Notes: generated by a model from the letters alone, not told the origin. Positions 35,175 to 44,467 are shown, counted from the first letter of the stretch. The stretch: DNA of 64,000 nucleotides from Streptomyces sp. Y2F8-2 (GCF_014905555.1 NZ_BNGS01000002.1:682001-746000); one strand, 5' to 3'. Made by a program: numbers and translations.

Positions 35175-36020
35175 TCAGGTCCGGCGGTACCGGCTGAACA
35201 GGAACCCCTCCTCCTCCAGCAACGACGCCAGCGCGAAGCGCTTGGGCACCGTGAGCGAGGGGCCTCCGGCGATCCGCTGCGCGTCGCCCGCCGTGAGCAT
35301 CGGGGAGACGGTCAGGCACAGCTCGTCCAGCACCCCGGAGACGACCAGCTGGCCCAGCAGACGTGGCCCGCCCTCGGTGAGCAGCCGCGTCATGCCGAGC
35401 TCCGCGAGGGCGCGTACGGCGCGCACCGGGTCCACACCCATGCCGTCCCCGGCGATCACCACCCGGGCGCCCGCCTTCTCGGCCGCCGCCACCCGGTCCG
35501 GGGCCGCCGCGGCCCCGGTGAGCACGAGCGTGGGCACCAGCGGCGAGGTGAACAGCGGCCAGGAGAAGTCCAGCTCCAGGCTGGAGCTGACCACGGCGAT
35601 GGCGGGCACCGGGCCCTGTCCGGCCGCCTCCCGCATCGCCGCGAAGGCCTCACGCTCGCGTGCCGGACGGTACCCCTCCTGCCGTACCGTTTCGGCACCC
35701 ACGATCACCACGTCCGCGAGCCCCCGCAGCGTGCCGAAGATCCGCATGTCGGCAGCGCTGGAGATCGGGTGGGACCGCCCTTCGTGCTGGGCCGCACCGT
35801 CCAGCGTGGAGACCATGTTGGCGCGCAGCCAGGGCTCCCGGCCGCCGGGCGGGGGCTCCGGGTAGGCGTAGGCCGCGGCGAGCTCCTCCAGCGACCACTC
35901 GCGGTCGACGGAGCCGCCCGCCGCGCCCGCGCCCGGCGCCTGCCCGGTTTCCAGGGCCGGAGCACCCGGCCGGGCCGCCGTTTCGTCTGTTTCGTCGGTC
36001 ACAGGGAACAGGCGTCGCAT
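35175..36020 (-). CDS. pyrimidine reductase-family protein (RibD C-terminal domain)
   Basis: 281 residues. After a variable N terminus the RibD_C/DHFR-like fold appears: WLRANMVSTLDGAAQHEG, DVVIVGAETVRQEGY, and MTRLLTEGGPRLLGQLV near the end, where NADPH binds. The true riboflavin enzyme reduces diaminohydroxyphosphoribosylamino-pyrimidine; stand-alone actinobacterial copies have unproven substrates. ATG 36020 has no SD but CAGACT lies 8 bases upstream, suggesting a leaderless mRNA. Divergent from zapE, with only 37 bases between starts. Confidence 0.85.
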   Translation of the reverse strand: MRRLFPVTDETDETAARPGAPALETGQAPGAGAAGGSVDREWSLEELAAAYAYPEPPPGGREPWLRANMVSTLDGAAQHEGRSHPISSAADMRIFGTLRGLADVVIVGAETVRQEGYRPAREREAFAAMREAAGQGPVPAIAVVSSSLELDFSWPLFTSPLVPTLVLTGAAAAPDRVAAAEKAGARVVIAGDGMGVDPVRAVRALAELGMTRLLTEGGPRLLGQLVVSGVLDELCLTVSPMLTAGDAQRIAGGPSLTVPKRFALASLLEEEGFLFSRYRRT

Positions 36021-36057
36021 GTCGTGCAGTCTGGCACGACACGTACAGTGGGGAAGC

Positions 36058-37158
36058 GTGTCGTCCTCCACCGCCGCCTCCCGGACCGAACCGATAGCCG
36101 ACGCGGCCCCGCTGTCCCTGTGCGCACGCGAGCCGCACGTCCCCGCCGACCGGCTCGTCGCCGAGATGGTGCCTCCGCCGCGCTTCGACTCGGTCCGCTT
36201 CTCGACGTACGTCCCGGACCCGAACCAGCCCAGCCAGAGCGAGGCCGTCCGTGTCCTCGAGGGCTTCGCGACCGGGCTCGGCGGGGCGCAGTCCACCGGC
36301 AGGCGGGGGTTCCTCGGGTTCGGCAGGAGCAAGGCCCCCAAGACGCCCGCGGGCCCCCGCGGTGTCTACCTCGACGGCGGCTACGGCGTCGGCAAGACCC
36401 ACCTGCTCGCCTCCCTGTGGCACGCCACCCCGGCCGAGCCCTCACTCAAGGCCTTCGGCACCTTCGTGGAGCTGACGAACCTGGTCGGCGCGCTCGGCTT
36501 CCAGCAGACCGTGCGGACACTCTCCGGCCACCGCCTGCTGTGCATCGACGAGTTCGAGCTGGACGACCCCGGCGACACCGTCCTCGTCTCCACCCTGCTC
36601 GGCAAGCTCGTCGAGGCGGGCGTGGCGCTCGCCGCCACCTCCAACACCCTGCCGGGCAAGCTCGGCGAGGGCCGCTTCGCCGCGGCCGACTTCCTGCGCG
36701 AGATCCAGGGGCTGTCCGCCCACTTCCGCACGCTGCGCATCGACGGCGAGGACTACCGCCACCGCGGGCTGCCCGAGGCGCCGGCGCCGTACACCGACGC
36801 GCAGGTGACGAAGGCGGCGTACGCCACCGCGGGCGCCTCGCTCGACGCCTTCCCCGAGCTGCTCGACCACCTCGCGCGGGTGCACCCCAGCCGGTACGGC
36901 GCGCTGACCGACGGGCTGAAGGCGGTGTGCCTGACGGACGTCCGGCCGGTGCCCGACCAGTCGACGGCGCTGCGGCTCGTCGTGCTCGCGGACCGGCTCT
37001 ACGACCGCGAGGTGCCGGTGCTCGCCTCCGGGCTGCCGTTCGACAAGCTGTTCAGCGAGGAGATGCTGAAGGGCGGTTACCGAAAGAAGTACTTCCGCGC
37101 CATCTCCCGCCTCACCGCGCTCGCACGGGACGCCGCGAGCCTCGTTCAGGACCAGTAG
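36058..37158 (+). CDS. zapE: cell division protein ZapE (AFG1-like ATPase)
   Basis: 366 residues. AAA-type ATPase of the AFG1/ZapE family: Walker A LDGGYGVGKTHLL, Walker B LLCIDEFELDDPGD, sensor ATSNTLPGKLGEGRF, then the family C terminus with CLTDVRPVPDQ and YDREVPVLASGLPFDKLFSEEMLKGGYRKKYFRAISRL. ZapE interacts with FtsZ in enterobacteria; its role in Streptomyces is untested. GTG 36058 follows TACAGT (36044-36049) by 8 bases with only GGGGAA as SD, so it may be leaderless. Confidence 0.92.
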   Translation: MSSSTAASRTEPIADAAPLSLCAREPHVPADRLVAEMVPPPRFDSVRFSTYVPDPNQPSQSEAVRVLEGFATGLGGAQSTGRRGFLGFGRSKAPKTPAGPRGVYLDGGYGVGKTHLLASLWHATPAEPSLKAFGTFVELTNLVGALGFQQTVRTLSGHRLLCIDEFELDDPGDTVLVSTLLGKLVEAGVALAATSNTLPGKLGEGRFAAADFLREIQGLSAHFRTLRIDGEDYRHRGLPEAPAPYTDAQVTKAAYATAGASLDAFPELLDHLARVHPSRYGALTDGLKAVCLTDVRPVPDQSTALRLVVLADRLYDREVPVLASGLPFDKLFSEEMLKGGYRKKYFRAISRLTALARDAASLVQDQ

Positions 37159-37247
37159 CACCACAGGCCCGTTCACGCATAGCAGACTCAAACTGACGTG
37201 CGCCAGCGACGACTTCAGGCCACGCCCACCTCGATTTTTGGGCTTTC

Positions 37248-37266
37248 CTTTACCTGAAACGTAAAG
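37248..37266. promoter_or_regulatory. AT-rich inverted repeat upstream of the carbonic anhydrase region
   Basis: CTTTAC (37248-37253) and GTAAAG (37261-37266) flank CTGAAAC in an unusually AT-rich stretch (37232-37270), 80 bases before the small secreted-protein gene. Plausible operator for the genes downstream. Confidence 0.4.
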
Positions 37267-37345
37267 TTAACCCTGCAAAGGCGGTTGCCGGGTTAGCGTG
37301 TTGGCCAGACACCTTCGGCGGACGCTGGCAAGGGGAAGGAGGCGC

Positions 37346-37747
37346 ATGGTACGCGGTGCGACGGTCCGGTTCGTGCTCACGATCCTCTCCGCCGTCCTGC
37401 TCGCCCTGCAGCTCTTCGCACCCACCGCGTCCTTCGCCGCCTCCGCGCACCAGGCCCATGTGAGGGCCGTCGAAGCGCCGGAGGCGGTCACCGTCAAGCG
37501 CGCCGACGAGACGGACGAGGTCGTCACCTGCGGCGACCACGGCCGACCGGCCGGCCCCACCGGCCCGCTGCGTACCCGTGACCGGCACCGCGCGGCGGCG
37601 GACTCCACTCCGGAGGCCCCCGCTCTCGTAGCGCTGGCACGCGACGTCACGGCCGTGCGGCCACCGGCCGCCTCTCCCGGCGCGCTGCGCATATCCAGAT
37701 CCTCGACCGCTCACACCGCCGCGGCACTCCAGGTGTTCCGCTGCTGA
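37346..37747 (+). CDS. small secreted hypothetical protein
   Basis: 133 residues. N-terminal hydrophobic segment with an AxA-type cleavage site (VLTILSAVLLALQLFAPTASFAAS), then a hydrophilic, Ala/Arg/Thr-rich tail with two cysteines (VTCGDHG and the terminal RC). No domain recognised. ATG 37346 has GGAGG close upstream. It lies 146 bases before the carbonic anhydrase gene and may be part of that unit. Confidence 0.62.
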   Translation: MVRGATVRFVLTILSAVLLALQLFAPTASFAASAHQAHVRAVEAPEAVTVKRADETDEVVTCGDHGRPAGPTGPLRTRDRHRAAADSTPEAPALVALARDVTAVRPPAASPGALRISRSSTAHTAAALQVFRC

Positions 37748-37893
37748 GCCCTTCACCCGGTACGGGCTGACACGACCTCCCCTCACCACGCCACGTTGGC
37801 CGAGCGCGTCGACGTGGGTCGTGTCGCCGTACCCGCATCTGCCATGTTTCGTACACCGACGCGCCATCCAGGGCGCGCCAGGAGGAACTGACA

Positions 37894-38475
37894 ATGCAGC
37901 CCCTCATCGACAACGCCCGTGCGCACGGTCAGCGCCCGGAGCAGTTCGCACGGCTGGCCGCGGGCCAGTCCCCGCAGGTGTTGTTCATCACCTGCTCCGA
38001 CTCCCGGGTCGTGCCCGCGCTGATCACCGGAGCCCGGCCCGGTGAACTGTTCGAACTGCGCACCGCGGGCAACATCGTGCCCCCGTACGCCTCCGAGCAC
38101 CCCACCAGCGAGGCGGCCACCATCGAGTACGCCGTGGAAGTCCTCGGCGTCCAGGACGTCGTGGTCTGCGGCCACTCCCACTGCGGAGCCGTCGGCGCGC
38201 TGGTGCGCGGCGACGACCTGACCGCCGTACCGGCCGTGCGCGACTGGCTCGCGCACGCCGCGCCCGAGCCGCGGTCGTCCGCCGCGGACGACCCGACGGT
38301 CGCGGAGGCCGTGCAGAACCACGTGCTCGCGCAGTTGCTGCGCCTGCGCTCGTACCCGTGCATCGAGCAGCGCCTGAAGTCGGGTCAGCTGCGCCTGCAC
38401 GGCTGGTACTACGAGGTCCACACCGGATCGGTGCACGAACACCGCACCGAGACCGACACGTTCGAGGCTCTGTGA
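37894..38475 (+). CDS. beta-carbonic anhydrase
   Basis: 193 residues. Zinc ligands C34 and the D36-R38 dyad in FITCSDSRVVP, then VVVCGHSHCGAVGAL with the His and second Cys. PGELFELRTAGNIVPPY is the conserved substrate loop. Interconverts CO2 and bicarbonate in the cytosol. RBS AGGAGG precedes ATG 37894. Its stop overlaps the SulP transporter start (GTGA), a common pair that couples bicarbonate uptake or release with hydration. Confidence 0.95.
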   Translation: MQPLIDNARAHGQRPEQFARLAAGQSPQVLFITCSDSRVVPALITGARPGELFELRTAGNIVPPYASEHPTSEAATIEYAVEVLGVQDVVVCGHSHCGAVGALVRGDDLTAVPAVRDWLAHAAPEPRSSAADDPTVAEAVQNHVLAQLLRLRSYPCIEQRLKSGQLRLHGWYYEVHTGSVHEHRTETDTFEAL

Positions 38476-39968
38476 GCGGCCCGATGACCAAGTTTCCCTA
38501 CCTGAGGCAGGACTTCGCCGCCTCCATAGTCGTCTTCCTGGTCGCCGTGCCGCTGTGCGTCGGCGTGGCGGTCGCCTCCGGCGTCCCGGCAGAGCTCGGA
38601 CTTGTCACCGGCATCGTGGGCGGGCTCGTCACGGGGTTCATGCCCGGCAGCAGCCTTCAGGTGTCAGGGCCGGCCGCCGGCCTGACCGTGCTGGTCTTCG
38701 AGGCCGTCAGCGAGTTCGGTGTGCCGGCGCTCGGCGTGATCGTGCTGGTGGCCGGCCTGCTCCAGCTCGCCATGGGCTTTCTCAAGGTGGGCCGCTGGTT
38801 CCGGGCGATATCCGTCTCCGTTGTCGAGGGCATGCTCTGCGGCATCGGGCTCGTGATCATCGCCGGCCAGATATACGCGGCGGCGGGACTGAAGGCCCCC
38901 AAGACCGGCGTCGGCAAGATCGCGGGGCTGCCGGGAGCTTTCGTCGACGTCCTGAGCAGCACGGCGGCCCTGACCTCGCTCGCGATCGGCGCGGGCACCA
39001 TCGCCGTCATCCTGCTGTGGAAGAGGATGCCCAAGGCCGCGCAGGCCGTGCCCGGTGCCCTCGCGGCGGTCGTGCTGGCCACGGTCGCCACGCTCGCCTT
39101 CGGCCTGCCGGTGGCCACGGTGAAGGTGGAGGGTCTGCTCGGCGTCATCCGGCCGCCCGGGGCCGAGGCCCTGGGTGAGCTGGCCTCCCCGGCCATCTGG
39201 GGCACCATCCTCGCGTTCACGCTGATCGCCTCGGCGGAGAGCCTGTTCAGCGCGGCGGCGGTGGACCGGCTGCACGACGGTCCACGCACCGAGTACAACA
39301 AGGAGATGATCGCCCAGGGCGCGGGCAACACGGTGTGCGGTCTGCTCGGCGCCCTGCCGATGACCGCGGTGATCGTGCGCAGCTCGGCCAATGTCAACGC
39401 GGGCGCGAAGACCAAGGCATCCCGCGTCCTGCACGGCGTGTGGCTGCTGCTGTTCGCCGCCGCGATGCCGTGGGCCCTGGCGCTGATCCCCGTTCCCGCC
39501 CTCGCCGGCATTCTGGTCCACGCCGGCTGGAAGCTGATCCCGTTCCGGCAGGTCGCGTCGCTGTGGCGGTCGCACCGGGGCGAGGCGCTGATCCTCGTGG
39601 TCACGGCGGTCTCGATCGTCGCGGTGAACATGTTCGAGGGCGTGCTGATCGGTCTGGCCCTGTCGGTCGTCAAGACCGCCTGGGAGGCGTCGAAGGTCAA
39701 GCTGGAGGTCATCGACAAGGGCGCCGGCCCCATCCAGGCCTACCTTTCGGGCAATGCGACGTTCCTGCGGCTGCCGAAGATCCTCGACAGTCTGGAGGCC
39801 CTCCCGCAGGACCGGCCCGTGGAGCTGGACCTCTCCGGATTGCACCACCTGGACCACGCCTGCCGTACGGCCCTGGACAACTGGGCGGAGCGGCACAGCG
39901 TGCCCGGGACCGAGCCGGTGCGGATGACGTCCGGCACGGAGCCGCTGGAGATGGCGTCCGGCACCTGA
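38472..39968 (+). CDS. SulP-family anion transporter (bicarbonate candidate)
   Basis: 498 residues. About twelve helices with the SulP start YLRQDFAASIVVFLVAVPLCVGVAVASG and GLVTGFMPGSSLQVSGPAAGL. The C-terminal STAS-like region is short (NATFLRLPKILDSLEALPQDRPVELDLSGLHHLDHACRTALDNW), ending with a degenerate repeat (TSGTEPLEMASGT). Translation is coupled to the carbonic anhydrase by GTGA at 38472; ATG 38484 is an alternative. The pairing favours bicarbonate over sulfate as substrate (inference). Confidence 0.9.
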   Translation: MSGPMTKFPYLRQDFAASIVVFLVAVPLCVGVAVASGVPAELGLVTGIVGGLVTGFMPGSSLQVSGPAAGLTVLVFEAVSEFGVPALGVIVLVAGLLQLAMGFLKVGRWFRAISVSVVEGMLCGIGLVIIAGQIYAAAGLKAPKTGVGKIAGLPGAFVDVLSSTAALTSLAIGAGTIAVILLWKRMPKAAQAVPGALAAVVLATVATLAFGLPVATVKVEGLLGVIRPPGAEALGELASPAIWGTILAFTLIASAESLFSAAAVDRLHDGPRTEYNKEMIAQGAGNTVCGLLGALPMTAVIVRSSANVNAGAKTKASRVLHGVWLLLFAAAMPWALALIPVPALAGILVHAGWKLIPFRQVASLWRSHRGEALILVVTAVSIVAVNMFEGVLIGLALSVVKTAWEASKVKLEVIDKGAGPIQAYLSGNATFLRLPKILDSLEALPQDRPVELDLSGLHHLDHACRTALDNWAERHSVPGTEPVRMTSGTEPLEMASGT

Positions 39969-40133
39969 CGACCCGGGGCCGCTCGGCCCCCGACCCCCTT
40001 GGGCCCGCCGGTGGTGCATCGGCGGGCCCTCGGTTGTGCACCGGTGGCCCTCGGTTGTCCCTCGCCTGGTGGGCTCCGGCGGAACTATCGTGGCAAGTGC
40101 ACACATACCAGGCCTCTCGACGAGGGGGTCGTC

Positions 40134-41153
40134 ATGCTCCAGGAGCTGGTGGGTGCCCTTGTGGGGGCCGGCGTCGCGGGACTCGTGGGCCTCGCCTCGG
40201 CGGCACGGGTCGTCAAGCAGTACGAGCGCGGGGTGGTCTTCCGCTTCGGGCGGCTCCTCGGCTCTCCCCGGCCGCCGGGCTTCACCCTGATCGTTCCCGT
40301 GATGGACCGGTTGCAGAAAGTCAACATGCAGATCGTGACGCTGCCGATCCCCGCACAGGAGGGCATCACCCGGGACAACGTGACCGTGCGCGTGGACGCC
40401 GTGGTCTACTTCAAGGTGGTCGATCCGGCGAACGCGCTGATCCGGGTCGAGGACTACCGATTCGCGGTGTCGCAGATGGCGCAGACCTCGCTTCGCTCGA
40501 TCATCGGCAAGAGTGATCTGGACGACCTGCTGTCCAACCGCGAGAAGCTCAACCAGGGCCTGGAGCTGATGATCGACAGTCCGGCCGTGGGGTGGGGAGT
40601 GCAGATCGACCGCGTCGAGATCAAGGACGTGTCGCTGCCGGACGCGATGAAGCGGTCGATGGCCCGGCAGGCCGAGGCCGACCGCGAACGCCGGGCGCGC
40701 ATCATCAACGCGGACGCGGAGCTCCAGGCCTCCAAGAAGCTGGCGGAGGCCGCCGGAGTGATGTCCGCCCAGCCCGCCGCGCTCCAGCTGCGGCTGCTGC
40801 AGACGGTGGTGGCGGTCGCGGCCGAGAAGAACTCGACGCTGGTGCTGCCGTTCCCGGTGGAACTGCTCAGGTTCCTGGAGCGGGCGGCACAGCAGCACGA
40901 GACGCAGCCGGCGGCAGGCGGCGCCCCCGCCCCCTCGCCGACGGCCACACAGGCACCACCGGCGGTCACGGCCGGGCAGGCGGCGCCGGACGACGCCGCG
41001 GCCGCCCGGACACCGGAGGCCGAGGACGCTCTCGCTCCCCCGCCGGCGAGCGAGCCCACGTCCGACCTCCCGGAGGAGGCGACCCGCGACCTCCCGGAGG
41101 AGGCGACCCGCGCACTGTCGTCCTCCGAGAACGCGGTGACGCCGCCGTTCTAG
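40134..41153 (+). CDS. slipin/stomatin-like SPFH domain protein
   Basis: 339 residues. One N-terminal membrane hairpin (1-25), SPFH/Band 7 domain (VVKQYERGVVFRFGRLLG ... VTVRVDAVVYFKVVDPANALIRVEDY ... AVGWGVQIDRVEIKDVSLPDAMKRSM), then a coiled coil (AEADRERRARIINADAELQASKKLAEAAG). A Pro/Ala-rich tail ends with two copies of DLPEEATR. Scaffold of membrane microdomains; no NfeD partner is adjacent. ATG 40134 with GAGGGGG upstream. Confidence 0.92.
   Translation: MLQELVGALVGAGVAGLVGLASAARVVKQYERGVVFRFGRLLGSPRPPGFTLIVPVMDRLQKVNMQIVTLPIPAQEGITRDNVTVRVDAVVYFKVVDPANALIRVEDYRFAVSQMAQTSLRSIIGKSDLDDLLSNREKLNQGLELMIDSPAVGWGVQIDRVEIKDVSLPDAMKRSMARQAEADRERRARIINADAELQASKKLAEAAGVMSAQPAALQLRLLQTVVAVAAEKNSTLVLPFPVELLRFLERAAQQHETQPAAGGAPAPSPTATQAPPAVTAGQAAPDDAAAARTPEAEDALAPPPASEPTSDLPEEATRDLPEEATRALSSSENAVTPPF
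41064..41111. repeat. 24-bp tandem duplication in the slipin tail
   Basis: Two identical 24-bp copies (41064-41087 and 41088-41111) encode DLPEEATR twice in the disordered C terminus. In frame, a likely slippage product. Confidence 0.9.
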
Positions 41154-41191
41154 GGCCCGGATGCGTGCGGCCGTCCCCCCGAGGGTGCGCC

Positions 41192-42115
41192 ATGGCGAAG
41201 AAGCGCGAGGAGGAGACGCAGCCGGCGGTAGGCGGCGCCCACGACGGTGCCCCCCTGCGTGACCTGCTCCGCCTCCCCGTCGGCGAGCCCGTCGACCTGA
41301 GCGCCCACGACGCCGGGGCGACGCCCGGCGCCCCCGGCGACAAGGCCGCCGGACTCGCGGCCACCGCCCGTACGGGCAAGGACCTGGCCGGCCTTCAGGA
41401 ACGCCTGTGGGCCGGGGCGACCGCCGGGGACCGCCGCCGGATCCTGCTGGTGCTCCAGGGCATGGACACCAGCGGCAAGGGCGGCACGGTCAAGCACGTC
41501 ATCGGCGTGTGCGACCCGGCGGGCTGCCGCATCCACGCCTTCAAGGCGCCGACGCCCGAGGAGCAGCGGCACGACTTCCTCTGGCGTGTGGTGAAGGCGC
41601 TCCCGCGACCCGGCGAGATCGGCATCTTCGACCGTTCGCACTACGAGGACGTGCTGATCGCCAAGGTCCGCTCGCTGGCCCCGTACGACGAGATCGAGAG
41701 CCGCTACGACCGGATCAACGGGTTCGAGACGTCCCTCACGGACGACGGGGTGACGATCATCAAGTGCTTCCTGCACATCTCCTACGAGGAACAGCGGCGC
41801 CGCCTGCTCAAACGTCTCGACACGCCGCGCAAGCGGTGGAAGTTCGCCCCCGGCGACCTCGACGAACGGGCCCTGTGGCCGGCCTACCAGCGGGCGTACG
41901 AGACGGCCCTGACCCGCTGCACCACCCTGGCCGCGCCCTGGTACCTGGTCCCGGCCGACCACAAGTGGTACCGCAACTGGGCCGTCAGCAGGCTCCTGCT
42001 GGAACACCTGCGCGAGCTGGATCCTCAGTACCCGGCGGCGGAGTTCGACGTGGACGAGTACCGGGAACTGCTGGCGCAGGGCGCGGTCCGGCCGCGGTCC
42101 CGGCCGGGCGGGTGA
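41192..42115 (+). CDS. ppk2: polyphosphate kinase 2 family protein
   Basis: 307 residues. Walker A LQGMDTSGKGGTVKHV, Walker B-like GEIGIFDRSHYEDVL, and the lid IKCFLHISYEEQRRRLLKRLDTPRKRWKFAPGDLDER are PPK2 hallmarks. A single domain, so a class I or III enzyme that phosphorylates nucleoside mono- or diphosphates with polyphosphate. The ~60-residue N-terminal extension is disordered. ATG 41192 with GAGGG upstream, 38 bases after the slipin gene. Confidence 0.93.
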   Translation: MAKKREEETQPAVGGAHDGAPLRDLLRLPVGEPVDLSAHDAGATPGAPGDKAAGLAATARTGKDLAGLQERLWAGATAGDRRRILLVLQGMDTSGKGGTVKHVIGVCDPAGCRIHAFKAPTPEEQRHDFLWRVVKALPRPGEIGIFDRSHYEDVLIAKVRSLAPYDEIESRYDRINGFETSLTDDGVTIIKCFLHISYEEQRRRLLKRLDTPRKRWKFAPGDLDERALWPAYQRAYETALTRCTTLAAPWYLVPADHKWYRNWAVSRLLLEHLRELDPQYPAAEFDVDEYRELLAQGAVRPRSRPGG

Positions 42116-42189
42116 CACGAGGGACCACTACGACCGGGATCGCCCGATACATCCGCTTTTGACGGTATCCGTCGCCTTACGTTCGTACG

Positions 42190-43050
42190 GTGATCCCTCT
42201 TGTGCGGCGTATCGCCTGCCTTGCCGCCCTCTGTGCCCTCGGCGCCGCGTTCGCCACCTGCGGAGCCGACCACGCCCCCCGGCACCCCGCCCTGGGCGCC
42301 ACCGACCACCCCGGCTCCTCCTCGGCGGCCGACGGCACGCCGCCCAGGCCCGCGCCGGGACCCGGTGGACTCGCACCCGTCTTCCAGAAGGGTGCGACGC
42401 GCGACAAGACCGTCGCCCTCACCTTCGATGCCGACATGACCGCCGATCAGGGGGACCGGGCGGAGAACGGCGAGGCGTTCGACAACCCCGATCTGATCGA
42501 CACGCTGCGGGACCTGGAGGTTCCGGCGACCGTCTTCATGACGGGGCGCTGGGCGGACCAGTACCCCGACGAGGCGCGGGACATCGGTGAGGACCCGCTC
42601 TTCGAGGTCGGGAACCACTCCTACAGCCACTACTCCTTCACCCGGAGCTGCTTCGGCCTGCCGGTCCTGCCCGAGAAGCAGCTGCGCCCGGACGTGGAGC
42701 GCGCCTTCACGGCGATCCGCAAGGCGGGCGTGCCCCATGTGATGCCGTACTTCCGCTTCCCCGGCGGCTGCTACGACGACCGGGCCCTGCGCGCGATCGG
42801 TCCCCTCGGGGTCACGGTCGTCCAGTGGGACGTGGTGAGCGGGGACGCGTTCGCCACGGACGCGAGCCGGGTCGCGCGGCAGGTGCTGGAGGGGGTGCGG
42901 TCGGGCTCGGTGGTGGTCATGCACTGCACCCGCAGCGCGGCGCCGGTGACGGAGGAGGCGGTGCGGGCGGTGGTGCCCGAGCTGCGCAAGCAGGGGTACC
43001 GGTTCGTCAAGGTCTCCGAACTGATCGGGGCCGCGGGCCGGCGCCGGTAG
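42190..43050 (+). CDS. secreted polysaccharide deacetylase (NodB domain)
   Basis: 286 residues. Signal peptide (IPLVRRIACLAALCALGAAFATCG) with a Cys but a non-canonical lipobox, linker, then NodB domain: VALTFDADMTADQG (metal Asp), FEVGNHSYSHYSF (HxxxH ligands), PYFRFPGGCYDD (R-x-P-G type motif) and VVMHCTRSAAPVTEEAV. Likely acts on peptidoglycan or surface polysaccharide. GTG 42190 lacks an SD; TTACGT (42177-42182) lies 7 bases upstream, suggesting a leaderless mRNA. The stretch GACGGTATCCGTC (42161-42173) is a short palindrome. Confidence 0.87.
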   Translation: MIPLVRRIACLAALCALGAAFATCGADHAPRHPALGATDHPGSSSAADGTPPRPAPGPGGLAPVFQKGATRDKTVALTFDADMTADQGDRAENGEAFDNPDLIDTLRDLEVPATVFMTGRWADQYPDEARDIGEDPLFEVGNHSYSHYSFTRSCFGLPVLPEKQLRPDVERAFTAIRKAGVPHVMPYFRFPGGCYDDRALRAIGPLGVTVVQWDVVSGDAFATDASRVARQVLEGVRSGSVVVMHCTRSAAPVTEEAVRAVVPELRKQGYRFVKVSELIGAAGRRR

Positions 43051-43081
43051 GGATCGCGCCGGGTGTGCCTACGCTGGGGGC

Positions 43082-43276
43082 ATGAGCGATGACCGAGACA
43101 TGGCCGCCTACTGCGACACGGGGACCCCGGACCCGGCGCCCGAGGCGGGCGGCCCGCCGTTCGCCGAGTGCGTGCTGTGCCGCCGGCCGACGGAGTACCC
43201 GGAGTCGTACAAGGGGATCACGCTGTGCCCCGTCTGCGAATGGCAGGAGGCCCAGCGCACGGCCTGCTCCGGGTGA
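43082..43276 (+). CDS. small CxxC zinc-ribbon-like protein
   Basis: 64 residues with FAECVLCRRPTEYPESYKGITLCPVCEW: two CxxC pairs that can bind zinc, in an otherwise acidic protein. No family name recognised. TACGCT (43070-43075) lies 6 bases before ATG 43082, so leaderless expression is likely. Confidence 0.7.
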   Translation: MSDDRDMAAYCDTGTPDPAPEAGGPPFAECVLCRRPTEYPESYKGITLCPVCEWQEAQRTACSG

Positions 43277-43337
43277 GCCGGCAGGCCCCCACCCGCCACC
43301 GGAATCCCCCGATCTTCCGCCTGGCAGACTGGACGCC

Positions 43338-44057
43338 GTGAGCAGTGACCAGACCCGCCAGGACAGCCCGTTCCGTTCCGAGCGCATCGCGCGCGACGAG
43401 GCGCCGCAGTTCGTGCTGCCGCTCGTCGTGCGGATCGAGCGCACCGCTCCCCCGGCCCGCACGGACGCGCTTCAGACGGCGGCGCGTGCCGTGCTCGTGA
43501 TCCTGAGCGACGAGCGGTCGCTGGGCGAGGGTGAGTGGGCGCGGGCGATGCGGGACTGGCAGGACGCGCGGATCCGCAAGGTGGTGCGGCGGGCGCGCGG
43601 CGCGGAGTGGCGGCGGGCCGAGGCGCTGCCGGGTATCACGGTCACCGGCAAGTCGGCGGAGGTCCGGGTCTTCCCTCCCGTCCCGCTGGACGGCTGGCCG
43701 AAGGATCTGGCCCGACTGCAGGTCTCCGGCACGGACCTGGAGGACCCGGAGCCGCCGGTGGAGGCCGACCCGACGGCTCCCGTGCTGTGGCTGAACCCGG
43801 ACCTGGGGATGTCGGCGGGCAAGGCGATGGCCCAGGCGGGCCACGGCGCCCAACTGGCCTGGTGGGCCCTGCCGGAGGAGGAGCGAGCGGCCTGGCGCGA
43901 CGCCGGCTTCCCCCTCGCCGTCCGCACGGCTCCCCCGTCGCGCTGGCAGGAACTGACCACGTCCGGCCTGCCGTTGGTACGCGACGCGGGCTTCACGGAG
44001 ATCGCCCCGGGCAGCTGCACGGTGGTGGCGGACCATCCGGCGCTGCGGGGCGACTGA
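43338..44057 (+). CDS. peptidyl-tRNA hydrolase Pth2-like protein
   Basis: 239 residues. The C-terminal half VLWLNPDLGMSAGKAMAQAGHGAQLAWWALP matches the Pth2 core (DL.M..GK.A.QC.HA) and LVRDAGFTEIAPGSCTVVADHPA its end; Cys of the QCSHA motif is replaced. The N-terminal ~110 residues are specific to actinobacterial homologues. Would recycle peptidyl-tRNA, although the standard bacterial Pth is usually a different fold encoded elsewhere. GTG 43338 follows CAGACT (43325-43330) by 7 bases without SD. Confidence 0.75.
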   Translation: MSSDQTRQDSPFRSERIARDEAPQFVLPLVVRIERTAPPARTDALQTAARAVLVILSDERSLGEGEWARAMRDWQDARIRKVVRRARGAEWRRAEALPGITVTGKSAEVRVFPPVPLDGWPKDLARLQVSGTDLEDPEPPVEADPTAPVLWLNPDLGMSAGKAMAQAGHGAQLAWWALPEEERAAWRDAGFPLAVRTAPPSRWQELTTSGLPLVRDAGFTEIAPGSCTVVADHPALRGD

Positions 44058-44153
44058 CCGGGAGGCGGCGCCGCGAGCCCCCGCGCCGTGGACGGCACGG
44101 CTCGTCCTTCTCCCGCTCAGAACCGCTGACCAGAGTGGCCGGACAGGGCTTCG

Positions 44154-44354
44154 GTGCGGTCCCGCCCCGCGCTCTCGCTGGTCGGAGCACCGAACTCGGT
44201 AGAGATCACCGATCTCGGACCCGACCGCCCGACACGCCGGGTCGGCTGTGTCACCACCTCCGAACTGGCCGGCTCGGCAGTCGTGCGCGCCTTGGTGAGG
44301 GAACTGCGGGCAACGGCCCTCCAGGGTGGGTGCGGACTCGGCCGCGAAGCGTGA
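44154..44354 (+). CDS. possible small protein or gene remnant
   Basis: 66 codons from GTG 44154, with moderate G/C bias at third positions (about 79%). SVEITDLGPDRPTRRVGCVTTSELAGSAVVRALVRELRATAL reads like a short alpha/beta protein or a decayed domain; no SD is evident. It sits in the 410-base spacer between the Pth2-like and TetR genes, which otherwise holds only the TetR promoter region. Confidence 0.25.
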   Translation: MRSRPALSLVGAPNSVEITDLGPDRPTRRVGCVTTSELAGSAVVRALVRELRATALQGGCGLGREA

Positions 44355-44467
44355 TCAGGCCCGGCGAGTCACTCCTGCACCTGCGCTTCCCGTACGTGGG
44401 AGCGTCCCGGCTACCCTCTTCCGCACACACTTTCCGTACGCCCGCGCACGCATCCCAGGAGGTCGCC

